Positions 35,525 to 48,506 of a stretch of 64,000 bases of DNA are shown piece after piece (position 1 is the stretch's first letter; each line of letters opens with the position of its first letter). Made by a program: the position numbers and the translations under genes. Under the pieces are notes generated by a model that was not told the DNA's origin, made no database searches, and worked only from the letters and a program-made list of their open reading frames with translations. The stretch spans positions 477,969-541,968 of the forward strand of contig SIJG01000091.1 in assembly GCA_023374025.1 (NCBI GenBank), in the 5' to 3' direction. This DNA comes from Heterodera schachtii. Its lineage: Eukaryota > Nematoda > Chromadorea > Rhabditida > Heteroderidae.

Positions 35525-37056
35525 GCGGCACAGCCGTAAAAATGAATCGAAATGCAAAGTTGGTCATTCAATTCCAATCAAAGTTCTTGACTCCTACGGC
35601 TCCTTTCTTCTTCGAATTTTTTTGTTTAAAGAAAATTGCGCGGAAAACCCAAATGGGGAGAGAAATTTTTTTTTTTTACGATAAATTCGATTTCATTTTC
35701 TTTGTGCTTATTCTTTGAAAGGAAAACATTGTTGCAGTGGGATGGATTCCGAAGCGAAAGCCAAAGGGCCCAACTGAAGGGTTCCGGGTCAGTGTTTGTT
35801 TCTTTTGATGATTTCGGTATATGGGTTTAGATGCAAAAATTTTTTTATATGATGAAGGAAAAAAAACTTATTTTTTTCTTGCATTTATATATGTCAATCA
35901 ATATTTCTTAAATTTTGCGTTATTTGAATCATCGCGTGAGAAAATCTTGATAAGCCGGATTTAATCTCTAGGTATACGATTTTTAGTTTTTAACTATTTT
36001 TTTTCCCGAGCTCCTCGTAGCCTGAAACGACGAAAAACATGTGTTTTTTGGTTGATGTTAAGCTAGTTTTCGAGTTATTAATAAATATTTTCTAGTTTTT
36101 TTTATTCTTAGAACCTAAACTCCTAAAAAATTTTGAATAAACCTATTTAAACCCATTTTGGCATTTTGCTAAAACGAAAAATACACCCCTTTGTTGCTTA
36201 GGAAATTTTCGATTCTACACCTAAATAGAAAGTTTTTAGCAACTATTTTCCCATTTTTAACACCTAACCTAAAACGAATTATTTTGGCTGTTTTAAGCAA
36301 CTAAAAATAGTATCCCTAATTATGTGAAAGGAAAAAAATTAAATTTTTTAATCTGTCAATATATCTAAAATTTTATGTCATTCAATCATCGCGTGAGAAA
36401 ATCCTTCAAAGCCGGATTTAATCTCAATTAAGATGAAACAAAAAAAAATTAATAATTTTTTCTTGCATTTACATGATATGACAAAGGTTTCATTATTTAA
36501 ACAATTTTAATTCGGTCCGGTACTAAAGAAAATCATTGCGTGATTTCGAGTAAATCTTTTTAAAAGTTGGCTGTGCGCATGTGAAAAATGAAATTAATTT
36601 TGTTTTATTCAAAATTTTTATTATTGCGTGCTCACAAACAAAGCTTAATTAAATTAATTTTATTTCTAATGGAATGCTTTCGCAGAATTTTCGTATTAAA
36701 TGACAATAATAAAAATAATAAAAAAATCATAATATGCAAATTTTGTAATTGTTTCATTTCCCTTCTTTTAGTCAAAAATTAATAATGTATAAATTTTAAT
36801 GCTTTTCCTATATTTGTGGCAAATATTTTTTTAGCTAAGGTTTATATACAGGGTGCGATAAAAATTCTCGCACACCAAAAAGTAGCTTAACAAGCACCAA
36901 AAAAACATGTTTTTCATGGTTTTAGGCCACTGGCAGCTCAGGAAAAAATAGGCTAAAACCTAAAAATTGCATCCCTAATTATAACGATGAAAGAAAATAA
37001 GAACTACATTTTATAAAAGTAACCACATTGCCATTAACATATTAGCATGGCACATA
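35525..37056. other. Intergenic with truncated relatives of the 3953 element
   Basis: 35970-36335 repeats the internal CCGAGCTCC...AGCCTGAAACG region and a right end like ACTAAAAATAGTATCCCTA. 36850-36985 is a short relative with 'aaaaacatgtttttcatgg'. A small hairpin GTGCGATAAAAATTCTCGCAC is at 36854-36874. The stretch ATCGCGTGAGAAAATC appears twice (35932 and 36390). Confidence 0.45.
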
Positions 37057-37816
37057 CCGTATTTGCTCTAATTATCCCCCCGGTGGATTATTTTCAACCT
37101 CCTCAGAAAGGGGGGGATTATTAGAGACAGGGGGATAAATGGAGAAGGGGGGATTATTTTTCGGCAGATTTATTTAATGAAAGATTTTTGAAATTTATTG
37201 AACATGTCGCCAAAAAATGTCATCACGTCAAAAAAATAATAATTTTACACCCCTAAGAATCGACATAAAAATTTTCAAAAAACACACCCCTAAGAACAGA
37301 GTTCCCAAGATTTGTCCTTTTTTGGAGGGGCCGGATCTTAGAAAGCTAAAATGTCCTTTTTTCTAAGATTGTCCTTTATTTTCAAGCTTCCCCAAATTTT
37401 TTAAAATTATTTGTGCTTAATGATTTATTTCGCTAATATAAATGCTACCAAAATTCCCAATTTTCAAAAAAAATTTCCCGGCGCCTATCGGCACCGCCGG
37501 CCCCCCAAAACTTTTTTTATGCGGTGAAATGAGAAAAATGGTCACCGGAAAAAAAAATTCAATTGTTTTTACATTAATAAAATGTTGTTTTAAGTCGATT
37601 TTCATGTATTCGGACTTTTCGCCATTGTTTTGGCATTTTTTTAGCATTTTTTTACTATTGTTTTTTTGGAAAAATGGTTTAATAAATAAAAATTCCATTT
37701 ATCCCCCCGGGGGGATAAACGGAGACGGAGGGATTATTTTTCAAACCCCTTAGAAAGGGGGGATAATTGGAGACGGTGGGATTAATGGAGACGGGGGGAT
37801 AAAAGAGCAAATACGG
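37057..37816. mobile_element. TA-flanked element, 760 bp, ACCGTATTTGCTC termini
   Basis: Starts ACCGTATTTGCTCTAATTAT and ends ATAAAAGAGCAAATACGGT, between two TA dinucleotides (37055-37056 and 37817-37818). The subterminal parts have direct repeats of 'ggggggattatt'. This looks like a Tc1/mariner/pogo-type non-autonomous element. The ends resemble the intronic elements in Sre H (58782) and in F/G (TACCGTATCGATTAG). Confidence 0.75.
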
Positions 37817-37996
37817 TATACCACGTTATAAAATATTTCTACAATAAATTATCCTTTAATTTCATTTCCATCATTAAACTTTTCTCTTCTATATCAATTT
37901 TTTCAGCCTTTTTTTCTTATTATTTTTTTAAGAAACGGAAATTTATTTATTTTTTTAATATTTTGATATTAATCAACTTATTGCTAACATGAGAAA

Positions 37997-39481
37997 ATGA
38001 ACACAACGGCACCAACTGACTTAGAATTGTTTCTTTTGTTCCTCGGCGGTGCCGTTGAACTGTTAACCAATTTTGTTGGCATTCCGTTGTCCATTGCCAA
38101 TTTGATTTTGGTGGCACGCACATCGGTCATTCACCCGAACATGAAAGCCATTCTCATCTTCCAGAGTCTCTTCATTATCTTGGTAAATTAAATTCAATTA
38201 AATCAAAAATTTTAAATGAAAAAAAACACAAAAAATGATTATGATTCTAAATTTAAGCGTGGTTCCTGTCGTTTTGTCATCTGTCTGTTCAAATTCTTCC
38301 TTTGGGACCCAATTGGTGCAGAATCTATGCAATTTTTCCCGGCACTTTTAAAAATGTATTCCATCGGCATTTACGCTCGTAATTTTGTGCCCCATGTTCT
38401 GATTGTTGAACGCATCTTGGCCACATTATTTGTCCGAACATATGAAAAGAATCGTGGCAATCTGTTCACCATTCTGTGGATGCCTTTTGCGGTGAGATAA
38501 TCGAGACTTAATTAGCCAAATTTATAACGAAAAAGTAAGCGTCAAATTCCAATACACCAATAGGAATTTTTGAACCCCTCGATTAGAAGACCCCTTTTGG
38601 GAGGGTCGAACAATAGAAGACCCGGATCTTCTAATCGATATGGTATGTTTTATATGCCAACCTAAGTCACTCTAACAGAGAGTTGCTAATTCGCATGTGA
38701 TAAGATATAAGCGATCAAAAAAATTATTTATAGTTGATCATCCCAATTTATATTGCCATCACAACGCCTTCACCGCATGATCATAAGCAACCAATAACGA
38801 ATCTTATCACAACTGCCGTCCAATTGCTGATCGGAAGCATTGAGTTAGGCATTTTCTACCAGTTAAGCCGATACAATTCCAAAATTTATCAAAAAATGTT
38901 CCAAAACATTGGCTCGAATAATCTGTCAATTCGTTATCAGGTAATCCATATAAATTAATTATATAATCATTCTTTATTTTTAAAGCTCTCTGAAAATATT
39001 CGCATTGGCAAACAGCTAATTCCGCCGCTGTTTCTGAATTTGGGCAACATTTTCGCGGGAACAATGATTTTATTATGGGACTTTCTTCATTTGCCATTTT
39101 ATATTCATATATTCAATTTTGCTGCTATTATCAACTCAATTTTCGGCCTTCTTATTGAATTTTTCATTATAACGTAAGAAATATAAAATATTTTAATTTA
39201 TTTGAAATTTTAGATGCCACCCATTTTTGAAGAGGGATTTATGCCAATTTTTGAATCATATTGGCACAATGTTTGGATTCAATCATTTGGCCTATAATCA
39301 CCGAATTGGTGATGCAACTGTAAAAGTTGGCACAAATAATACTGCTCCATCTTTGTCTGCTGTCAATGGCATTGCTCAGCGGAATTTGATCAACGGAAAA
39401 GCATTGATCGATCATCAAACAAAACCAGAAGATCATTTTGCCATGCTGAAAGAAGCATGGGAGAAAGGGCCGATGAAATGA
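37997..39481 (+). CDS. Sre-type chemoreceptor, copy E, 360 aa
   Basis: Exons 37997-38182, 38258-38491, 38734-38940, 38986-39173 and 39214-39481 give one frame with phases 0, 0, 0, 2. TM1 is at about residues 10-40 (ELFLLFLGGAVELL), followed by SVIHPNMKAILIFQ; ERILATLFVRTYEK starts near residue 113, and exon 4 begins at residue 210 with LSENIRIGKQLIPP. The cytoplasmic tail ends LKEAWEKGPMK. It converges with F. Intron 2 is enlarged (242 bp) by an inverted-repeat insert. No lesion was seen. Ligand unknown. Confidence 0.92.
38540..38648. repeat. Small inverted-repeat insert in Sre E intron 2 (also in F and G)
   Basis: Contains CCTCGATTAGAAGACCCC and the inverse-related GACCCGGATCTTCTAATCGA. Copies lie in intron 2 of F (42288-42375) and G (46510-46600), with the end TACCGTATCGATTAG in F. 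A second, variant copy is in F at about 41925-42000. The same position in E, F and G means it predates their separation. Confidence 0.6.
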
Positions 39482-39601
39482 CAAAATGCCAATTCGCAAA
39501 ATTAACTGAAAAACTTTTTGACTCATTCGAATTTTAGTTGAGAATTGATGCTTTATAAGAAAAAAAACCGAATCATTTGCGATTTACATGAAATGCCATA
39601 A

Positions 39602-40166
39602 TTAGGGTTAAAAATTGTATGATTTTGCATATTTTTCTGCGCACATGCTATGCAGAAAGGGGCTCAAAAATAGCATTTCTGCGTTAAAATTTTAGTGCAT
39701 ATAAAAGCATATTTTGAGGATTTACGAGAAGAAGAGAAGAAATGCATATTTTGCAATTTTTGCATTTTTAGGGCATATTTCGGTCATTTTTGACAAATTT
39801 TCATGAGAAAAATGAAATAAAAATGAAAAATACACGCAAAGATTGACCTTTTGGGGAATTTAAAAAATATAGCCTTGAAAATCGAAAAATTTTGAATTTT
39901 TTGCAAGAACTATTGAAAAAAAATTGTTGATATAAGGAAAATATAATTTTGTTTAGCATATGAAAAAAGTTTAAAAATTCGAAATTGCATTTTCGAAAAT
40001 CAAAATTTTTTGCAATTATATAAAATACTCCTTAGGCATTGTTTTGGTGTTTTTAAAGTCAATTCTGTATTTTACCCAATTTTGGCATTTTTTTTTGAGG
40101 GTTAAAGCCATTTTGGGTAATTTTTAAGGCATATTTGGGGGATTTTTGTACATATTTTAGCGCATA
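39602..40166. mobile_element. hAT-like element, right TIR eroded, 8-bp target duplication
   Basis: Begins TAGGGTTAAAAATTGTATG and ends near TTTTAGCGCATA. The flanking 8-mers match (GCCATAAT at 39594-39601 and 40167-40174). Internal motifs resemble the 13929 MITE. The left breakpoint of the 4.2-kb tandem duplication lies within it (about 39762). Confidence 0.6.
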
Positions 40167-40254
40167 GCCATAATTAATAAAAATCCATAGAAAATTAATT
40201 TAAGGACAAATTTGTCATTGTTCACTTTAGAAAAATAAAAATGAGGAAAAATTT

Positions 40255-40560
40255 CAACTATAAGATTTCTCCATATTTCTTTGTTGTGCGAAGAAAATTG
40301 TCATTGCTCACCAATTCTTTCAAATGTTTAAATTCATCCCAATAAAAAATATTCTTTAAATTAACATTTTTTAAAAATTTCACCAAAAGTGATTTGGTCC
40401 TGTTTTTTGCATAGCGTTTAATTTTGTGTTTGCCAAAAAAGTTTTGTTGTCGCTAGTCATCTCGAACGATGGAGATTCAAATTCAAATGACATATTAATT
40501 TGACCCATTTCATTTGCTTTTGGTCCGAATTCAGTTCATCTAAATTAAACCAAATTGAAG
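40255..40560 (-). pseudogene. Unidentified gene remnant downstream of Sre F
   Basis: The minus strand reads QMKWVK, then NFFGKHKIKRYAKNRTKSLL, FLKNVNLKNIFYWDEFKHL and KELVSNDNFLRTTKKYGEIL to a TAG. It is homologous to the plus-strand remnant at 29802-30100 (for example EFEHFKEFVTSANFLRT). A CAG codon there is TAG here, and the start is frameshifted, so it is dead in this copy. It lies in the same orientation about 500 bp after Sre F. Confidence 0.5.
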
Positions 40561-41056
40561 GATTTAAATTAGAGTTTGATTACAATTGCTCAACTTTATA
40601 TTTTAGCAGGAACGAAAAAAGCAAATGTATCCAAAATTTAGTCAATCTGAGTTCGGTTCTTATTTACTGCACTAATATCAGTAAAAACTTTCGAATATTA
40701 ACTTATTTTTAATTCTATCAACTACCGTACCATTTTTACGGAATAATTTACGGTAGGTAGCTATGTTTTGCCATGGTCAACTAATGCTGATTTTGCAAAT
40801 GATTTGAAGTACCAATTGAGCGCTATCTTTGATTGGGTTGGCCACTTCCGGAAACTCATTTGTTTCATCAGAAATTCAATTATAGTCAAATATTCGGAAA
40901 ATAAGCAATTATATTTTTATAATTTTACACAATATATTGTTAATTTCGGCATTTCATGTAATTCTCAAATTATCCAATTTTTAATAATGCATTAATTCAC
41001 AACGGAAATTCAAAAAGTTAAATAGTTTTCAGTTAATTTTGCGAATTGGCATTTTG

Positions 41057-42934
41057 TCATTTCATCGGCCCTTTCTCCCATGCTTCTTTCAGCATGGCAA
41101 AATGATCTTCTGATTTTGTTTGGTTATCAATCAATGCTTTTCCGCTAATCAAATTCCGTTGAGCAATGCCATTTACAGCAGACAAAGTTGGGGCAGTATT
41201 ATTTGTGCCAAAAGTTACAGTTGCATCACGAATTCGGTGATTATAGGCCAAATGATTGAATCCAAACATTGTGCCAATACGGTTCAAAAATTGGCATAAA
41301 TCCCTCTTCAAAAATGGATGGCATCTTAAAACTTTTAAATTAAATTAATTTTTAAATTTAGATTTGCTTACGTTATAATGAAAAGTTCGATAAGAAGGCC
41401 GAAAATTGAGTTGATAATAGCAGCCAAGTTGAATATATGTATATAAAATGGCAAATTGAGAATGTCCCATAATAAAATAATTGTTCCCGCGAAAATGTTG
41501 CCCAAATTCAGAAACAGCGGCGGAATTAGCTGTTTGCCAATTCGAATGTTTTCGGAGAGCTTTAAAAATAAAGAATGATTATATAATTAATTTATATGGA
41601 TTACCTGATAACGAATTGACAGATTATTCGAGCCAATGTTTTGGAACATTTTTTGATAAATTTTGGAATTGTATCGGCTTAACTGGTAGAAAATGCCTAA
41701 CTCAATGCTTCCGATCAGCAATTGGACGGCAGTTGTGATCAGATTCGTTATTGGTTGCTTATGATCATGTGGTGAAGGCGTTGTTGTGGCAATATAAATT
41801 GGGATGATCAACTGTAAATAAAAATTTGATCGCTTATATCATATCATATAAGAATTAAATCATCTCTCGAATTAGAGTGACATAGCACAGAAAAAAACAG
41901 ATTTGGTTTGGCATATAAAACATACGGTCTTCTATTGTTCAACCCCTCCCCAAATGGGTCTTATATTCAAGGGGCTCTTATATTCAAGGGGGGTCCTCAT
42001 CGGCGGAGGTCTAGTAATTGAGAAATACAGAATTATAGATATTTTTCGTTTTAATTTAACTATTTTACTCTATTCTTTGGCGAAAAATGCTTAGTTGAAC
42101 AAAAAAATGCAGGTAAATGCATCTTAACATTATGCTTAACAACATTATCAAAATACCTTTTGGCTTATGAAAAATAATAATTTTGAATGCGATGATCAAC
42201 TATAAATAAATTTTTTGATCGCTTATATCTTATCACATGCGAATTAGCAACTCTCTGTTAGAGTGACTTAGCTTGGCATATAAAATATACCGTATCGATT
42301 AGAAGATCCGGGTCTTCTATTGTTCGACCCTCCCAAAGTGTCTTCTAATTGAGGGGTTCAAAAATTCCTATTGGTGTATTGGAATTTGACGCTTACTTTT
42401 TCGTTATAAATTTGGCTAATTAAGTCTCGATTATCTCACCGCAAAAGGCATCCACAGAATGGTGAACAGATTGCCACGATTCTTTTCATATGTTCGGACA
42501 AATAATGTGGCCAAGATGCGTTCAACAATCAGAACATGGGGCACAAAATTACGAGCGTAAATGCCGATGGAATACATTTTTAAAAGTGCCGGAAAAAATT
42601 GCATAGATTCGGCACCAATTGGGTCCCAAAGGAAGAATTTGAACAGACAGATGACAAAACGACAGGAACCACGCTTAAATTTAGAATAATAATCATTTTT
42701 TGCGATTTTTTTCATTTAAAATTTTTGATTTAATTGAATTTAATTTACCAAGATAATGAAGAGACTCTGGAAGATGAGAATGGCTTTCATGTTCGGGTGA
42801 ATGACCGATGTGCGTGCCACCAAAATCAAATTGGCAATGGACAACGGAATGCCAACAAAATTGGTTAACAGTTCAACGGCACCTCCGAGGAAAAATAGAG
42901 ACAATTCTAAGTCAGTTGGTGCCGTTGTGTTCAT
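41057..42934 (-). CDS. Sre-type chemoreceptor, copy F, 360 aa
   Basis: Exons 42934-42749, 42673-42440, 41811-41605, 41559-41372 and 41324-41057; all junctions GT-AG, phases 0, 0, 0, 2. Start MNTTAPTDLELSLFFL; markers SVIHPNMKAILIFQ, HVLIVERILATLFVRTYEK, LSENIRIGKQ and end EAWEKGPMK. Intron 2 is 628 bp, expanded by two related small inverted-repeat inserts. The frame is intact throughout. Its 5' flank is shared with D and G. It converges with E, with the unknown-gene remnant between them. Confidence 0.92.
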
Positions 42935-44469
42935 GTTTTTGTGTTAGCAAAGGTTGATTAATTTCAAAATTCAAAAATAAATTCAAATTACGTTTTTAAT
43001 CAACTGATATATAGAAATTATAATAAGTCAACTTATGCTACTTTTTGGTAAGGTTTAAGCAAATTATTTTTGTTGTCATCCGAAATAAGCTATACTAGTA
43101 AATAAACATTCTTAATTGCCCTGTTGTTGTCCAAATATTCCTTGGAAATTAACTCTGGCTTCAAAAATTTTGGCGCAAATGTGCCAATACGCAAACATAC
43201 TGATGAGGCGCAAATGAAATGGGGCATAAAAGTGTGAGGCGCAAATGGGCAACAGCCCCATTCATAAGGCACCAAATTATGAGGGAACAGAAAAACCATT
43301 CACAATTTACACAAATTCCCCCATTATTAAATACATTTACAGGCTTGCTTATGTAAAAAATCACACGCTTTTTTTGTCAGTGAAAATATGACAGGGGCAA
43401 AGTGTCAACAACATTTTGAAATAATTACGACCACTTAATTGCCAAACATCTAAATTTTAATGAGTTTTTCACTTCTTTTCATGGAAATTAAAGAGCCGGC
43501 AAAAAAGGTTGTGCATGACTACGAAATAAATGATAAAGTCAAGATCAGGACCAGGGCTGTGTGAACTTTAAGCTTCATGCTTCGAACCTTAAAAACTTTG
43601 CATTTTTTTGGCTACACAATTACGAGCCTCGTGAAAATATGTTTCGAAAAAATAAGTCACTAAGATGGGCAATAACCAAGAATGAATAAATGAAAATTTA
43701 AAAAAAAATGAATTTGCTTGTAAATGAGAAATAAAAACAAATTTTTATTTTTGCCATGACATCTCTTTTTGGTTACCAAGCTAAGAAGTCAACATTTTTG
43801 AAATAATATTTTATCTTTTCAAAAAATAATCCTATTTAAATTTAATTAAAATTGGAAAATATTTAATAGTATAAAGTCTCTACACATCTTACAAAAAAAA
43901 ACAATATAAACTGTATTATATTTTTTGCAAAAAAAAAAGTTTTAAAATAATATTTTGCAAAATTTGCATTTTTAGGGCATATTTCGGTCATTTTTGACAA
44001 ATTTTCATGAGAAAAATGAAATAAAAATGAAAAATACACGCAAAGATTGACCTTTTGGGGAATTTAAAAAATATAGCCTTGAAAATCGAAAAATTTTGAA
44101 TTTTTTGCAAGAACTATTGAAAAAAAAATGTTGATATAAGGAAAATATAATTTTGTTTAGCATATGAAAAAAGTTTAAAAATTCGAAATTGCATTTTCGA
44201 AAATCAAAATTTTTTGCAATTATATAAAATACTCCTTAGGCATTGTTTTGGTGTTTTTAAAGTCAATTCTGTATTTTACCCAATTTTGGCATTTTTTTTT
44301 GAGGGTTAAAGCCATTTTGGGTAATTTTTAAGGCATATTTTGGGGATTTTTGTACATATTTTAGCGCATAGCCATAATTAATAAAAATCCATAGAAAATT
44401 AATTTAAGGACAAATTTGTCATTGTTCACTTTAGAAAAATAAAAATGAGGAAAAATTATCATTTTACTA

Positions 44470-44784
44470 TTGTTTCTTCAACTATAAGATTTCTCCATAT
44501 TTCTTTGTTGTGCGAAGAAAATTGTCATTGCTCACCAATTCTTTCAAATGTATAAATTCATCCCAATAAAAAATATTCTTTAAATTAACATTTTTTAAAA
44601 ATTTCACCAAAAGTGATTTGGTCCTGTTTTTTGCATAGCGTTTAATTTTGTGTTTGCCAAAAAAGTTTTGTTGTCGCTAGTCATCTCGAACGATGGAGAT
44701 TCAAATTCAAATGACATATTAATTTGACCCATTTCATTTGCTTTTGGTCCGAATTCAGTTCATCTAAATTAAACCAAATTGAAG
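44470..44784 (-). pseudogene. Second copy of the unidentified gene remnant, downstream of Sre G
   Basis: Part of the 4.2-kb duplication and nearly identical to 40255-40560. It keeps DEFKHLKELVSNDNFLRTT-like coding but differs by a 20-bp insertion after the end of the frame and one substitution (AAATGTATAAATTC for AAATGTTTAAATTC). Confidence 0.5.
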
Positions 44785-45280
44785 GATTTAAATTAGAGTT
44801 TGATTACAATTGCTCAACTTTATATTTTAGCAGGAACGAAAAAAGCAAATGTATCCAAAATTTAGTCAATCTGAGTTCGGTTCTTATTTACTGCACTAAT
44901 ATCAGTAAAAACTTTCGAATATTAACTTATTTTTAATTCTATCAACTACCGTACCATTTTTACGGAATAATTTACGGTAGGTAGCTATGTTTTGCCATGG
45001 TCAACTAATGCTGATTTTGCAAATGATTTGAAGTACCAATTGAGCGCTATCTTTGATTGGGTTGGCCACTTCCGGAAACTCATTTGTTTCATCAGAAATT
45101 CAATTATAGTCAAATATTCGGAAAATAAGCAATTATATTTTTATAATTTTACACAATATATTGTTAATTTCGGCATTTCATGTAATTCTCAAATTATCCA
45201 ATTTTTAATAATGCATTAATTCACAACGGAAATTCAAAAAGTTAAATAGTTTTCAGTTAATTTTGCGAATTGGCATTTTG

Positions 45281-47160
45281 TCATTTCATCGGCCCTTTCT
45301 CCCATGCTTCTTTCAGCATGGCAAAATGATCTTCTGATTTTGTTTGGTTATCAATCAATGCTTTTCCGCTAATCAAATTCCGTTGAGCAATGCCATTTAC
45401 AGCAGACAAAGTTGGGGCAGTATTATTTGTGCCAAAAGTTACAGTTGCATCACGAATTCGGTGATTATAGGCCAAATGATTGAATCCAAACATTGTGCCA
45501 ATACGGTTCAAAAATTGGCATAAATCCCTCTTCAAAAATGGATGGCATCTTAAAACTTTTAAATTAAATTAATTTTTAAATTTAGATTTGCTTACGTTAT
45601 AATGAAAAGTTCGATAAGAAGGCCGAAAATTGAGTTGATAATAGCAGCCAAGTTGAATATATGTATATAAAATGGCAAATTGAGAATGTCCCATAATAAA
45701 ATAATTGTTCCCGCGAAAATGTTGCCCAAATTCAGAAACAGCGGCGGAATTAGCTGTTTGCCAATTCGAATGTTTTCGGAGAGCTTTAAAAATAAAGAAT
45801 GATTATATAATTAATTTATATGGATTACCTGATAACGAATTGACAGATTATTCGAGCCAATGTTTTGGAACATTTTTTGATAAATTTTGGAATTGTATCG
45901 GCTTAACTGGTAGAAAATGCCTAACTCAATGCTTCCGATCAGCAATTGGACGGCAGTTGTGATCAGATTCGTTATTGGTTGCTTATGATCATGTGGTGAA
46001 GGCGTTGTTGTGGCAATATAAATTGGGATGATCAACTGTAAATAAAAATTTGATCGCTTATATCATATCATATAAGAATTAAATCATCTCTCGAATTAGA
46101 GTGACATAGCACAGAAAAAAACAGATTTGGTTTGGCATATAAAACATACGGTCTTCTATTGTTCAACCCCTCCCCAAATGGGTCTTATATTCAAGGGGCT
46201 CTTATATTCAAGGGGGGTCCTCATCGGCGGAGGTCTAGTAATTGAGAAATACAGAATTATAGATATTTTTCGTTTTAATTTAACTATTTTACTCTATTCT
46301 TTGGCGAAAAATGCTTAGTTGAACAAAAAAATGCAGGTAAATGCATCTTAACATTATGCTTAACAACATTATCAAAATACCTTTTGGCTTATGAAAAATA
46401 ATAATTTTGAATGCGATGATCAACTATAAATAAATTTTTTGATCGCTTATATCTTATCACATGCGAATTAGCAACTCTCTGTTAGAGTGACTTAGCTTGG
46501 CATATAAAACATACCATATCGATTAGAAGATCCGGGTCTTCTATTGTTCGACCCTCCCAAAAGGGGTCTTCTAATCGAGGGGTTCAAAAATTCCTATTGG
46601 TGTATTGGAATTTGACGCTTACTTTTTCGTTATAAATTTGGCTAATTAAGTCTCGATTATCTCACCGCAAAAGGCATCCACAGAATGGTGAACAGATTGC
46701 CACGATTCTTTTCATATGTTCGGACAAATAATGTGGCCAAGATGCGTTCAACAATCAGAACATGGGGCACAAAATTACGAGCGTAAATGCCGATGGAATA
46801 CATTTTTAAAAGTGCCGGAAAAAATTGCATAGATTCGGCACCAATTGGGTCCCAAAGGAAGAATTTGAACAGACAGATGACAAAACGACAGGAACCACGC
46901 TTAAATTTAGAATAATAATCATTTTTTGCGATTTTTTTCATTTAAAATTTTTGATTTAATTGAATTTAATTTACCAAGATAATGAAGAGACTCTGGAAGA
47001 TGAGAATGGCTTTCATGTTCGGGTGAATGACCGATGTGCGTGCCACCAAAATCAAATTGGCAATGGACAACGGAATGCCAACAAAATTGGTTAACAGTTC
47101 AACGGCACCTCCGAGGAAAAATAGAGACAATTCTAAGTCAGTTGGTGCCGTTGTGTTCAT
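45281..47160 (-). CDS. Sre-type chemoreceptor, copy G, 360 aa
   Basis: Exons 47160-46975, 46899-46666, 46035-45829, 45783-45596 and 45548-45281. The predicted protein is identical to copy F; only intron 2 differs by a few bases (the CCCTCCCAAAAGGGGTC form here against a shorter CCCTCCCAAAGTGTC in F). The frame is intact. If the duplication is real, this is the youngest gene of the cluster. Confidence 0.88.
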
Positions 47161-48206
47161 GTTTTTGTGTTAGCAAAGGTTGATTAATTTCAAAATTCAA
47201 AAATAAATTCAAATTACGTTTTTAATCAACTGATATATAGAAATTATAATAAGTCAACTTATGCTACTTTTTGGTAAGGTTTAAGCAAATTATTTTTGTT
47301 GTCATCCGAAATAAGCTATACTAGTAAATAAACATTCTTAATTGCCCTGTTGTTGTCCAAATATTCCTTGGAAATTAACTCTGGCTTCAAAAATTTTGGC
47401 GCAAATGTGCCAATACGCAAACATACTGATGAGGCGCAAATGAAATGGGGCATAAAAGTGTGAGGCGCAAATGGGCAACAGCCCCATTCATAAGGCACCA
47501 AATTATGAGGGAACAGAAAAACCATTCACAATTTACACAAATTCCCCCATTATTAAATACATTTACAGGCTTGCTTATGTAAAAAATCACACGCTTTTTT
47601 TGTCAGTGAAAATATGACAGGGGCAAAGTGTCAACAACATTTTGAAATAATTACGACCACTTAATTGCCAAACATCTAAATTTTAATGAGTTTTTCACTT
47701 CTTTTCATGGAAATTAAAGAGCCGGCAAAAAAGGTTGTGCATGACTACGAAATAAATGATAAAGTCAAGATCAGGACCAGGGCTGTGTGAACTTTAAGCT
47801 TCATGCTTCGAACCTTAAAAACTTTGCATTTTTTTGGCTACACAATTACGAGCCTCGTGAAAATATGTTTCGAAAAAATAAGTCACTAAGATGGGCAATA
47901 ACCAAGAATGAATAAATGAAAATTTAAAAAAAAATGAATTTGCTTGTAAATGAGAAATAAAAACAAATTTTTATTTTTGCCATGACATCTCTTTTTGGTT
48001 ACCAAGCTAAGAAGTCAACATTTTTGAAATAATATTTTTATCTTTTCAAAAAATAATCCTATTTAAATTTAATTAAAATTGGAAAATATTTAATAGTATA
48101 AAGTCTCTACACATCTTACAAAAAAAAACAATATAAACTGTATTATATTTTTTGCAAAAAAAAAAGTTTTAAAATAATATTTTGCAAAATTTGTAAATTA
48201 AATTTT

Positions 48207-48506
48207 AAAAATTTTCGCGTCGGCGCCTGTCGTTTTTTGGGGAGCAAGAGGGTCCGGCGGGGCAAGACGACATTTCGCCTTCTGGACATTTCGCCTAGTA
48301 ACCCAAAATCGTACGTTTCGCCTATTAACCCAAAATCGGACATTTCGCCGACTTACATTTCTCCTACTGGACATCTCGCCTACTGACACTTCGCCTACTC
48401 GACATTTTGCCTACTCACCTAAAATCAGACGTTTCGCCTTTTGAAATCTTGGGGGAATTTTGTGGGTTGGCGGCGCCGATAGGCACCGACACGAAAATTT
48501 TTTTGG
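48207..48506. mobile_element. Foldback-like element with 'tttcgcctactggaca' array (FB3)
   Basis: The termini are TTTTCGCGTCGGCGCCTGTCG-like (left) and CGATAGGCACCGACACGAAA (right), inverse of each other with few mismatches. Inside is a degenerate array of ACATTTCGCCTACTGG units in one orientation (48270-48440). No target duplication was established. Confidence 0.6.

Larger units (their letters stand above)
39762..48193. repeat. 4.2-kb tandem segmental duplication carrying Sre F and G
   Basis: Unit 1 (39762-43965) and unit 2 (43966-48193) are nearly identical. I found only about ten differences, chiefly a 20-bp indel (at about 40253/44457), a few substitutions near 42290/46510, and homopolymer length changes. 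The coding exons of F and G are identical at the protein level. Both junctions carry the microhomology ATATTTTGCAA, which suggests a very recent duplication, or two haplotypes placed in tandem by the assembler. Confidence 0.9.

Noticed and set aside
37417..37753. Open frames of 93 and 103 aa
   Set aside because: Low-complexity frames inside the TA-flanked element at 37057-37816, on both strands.
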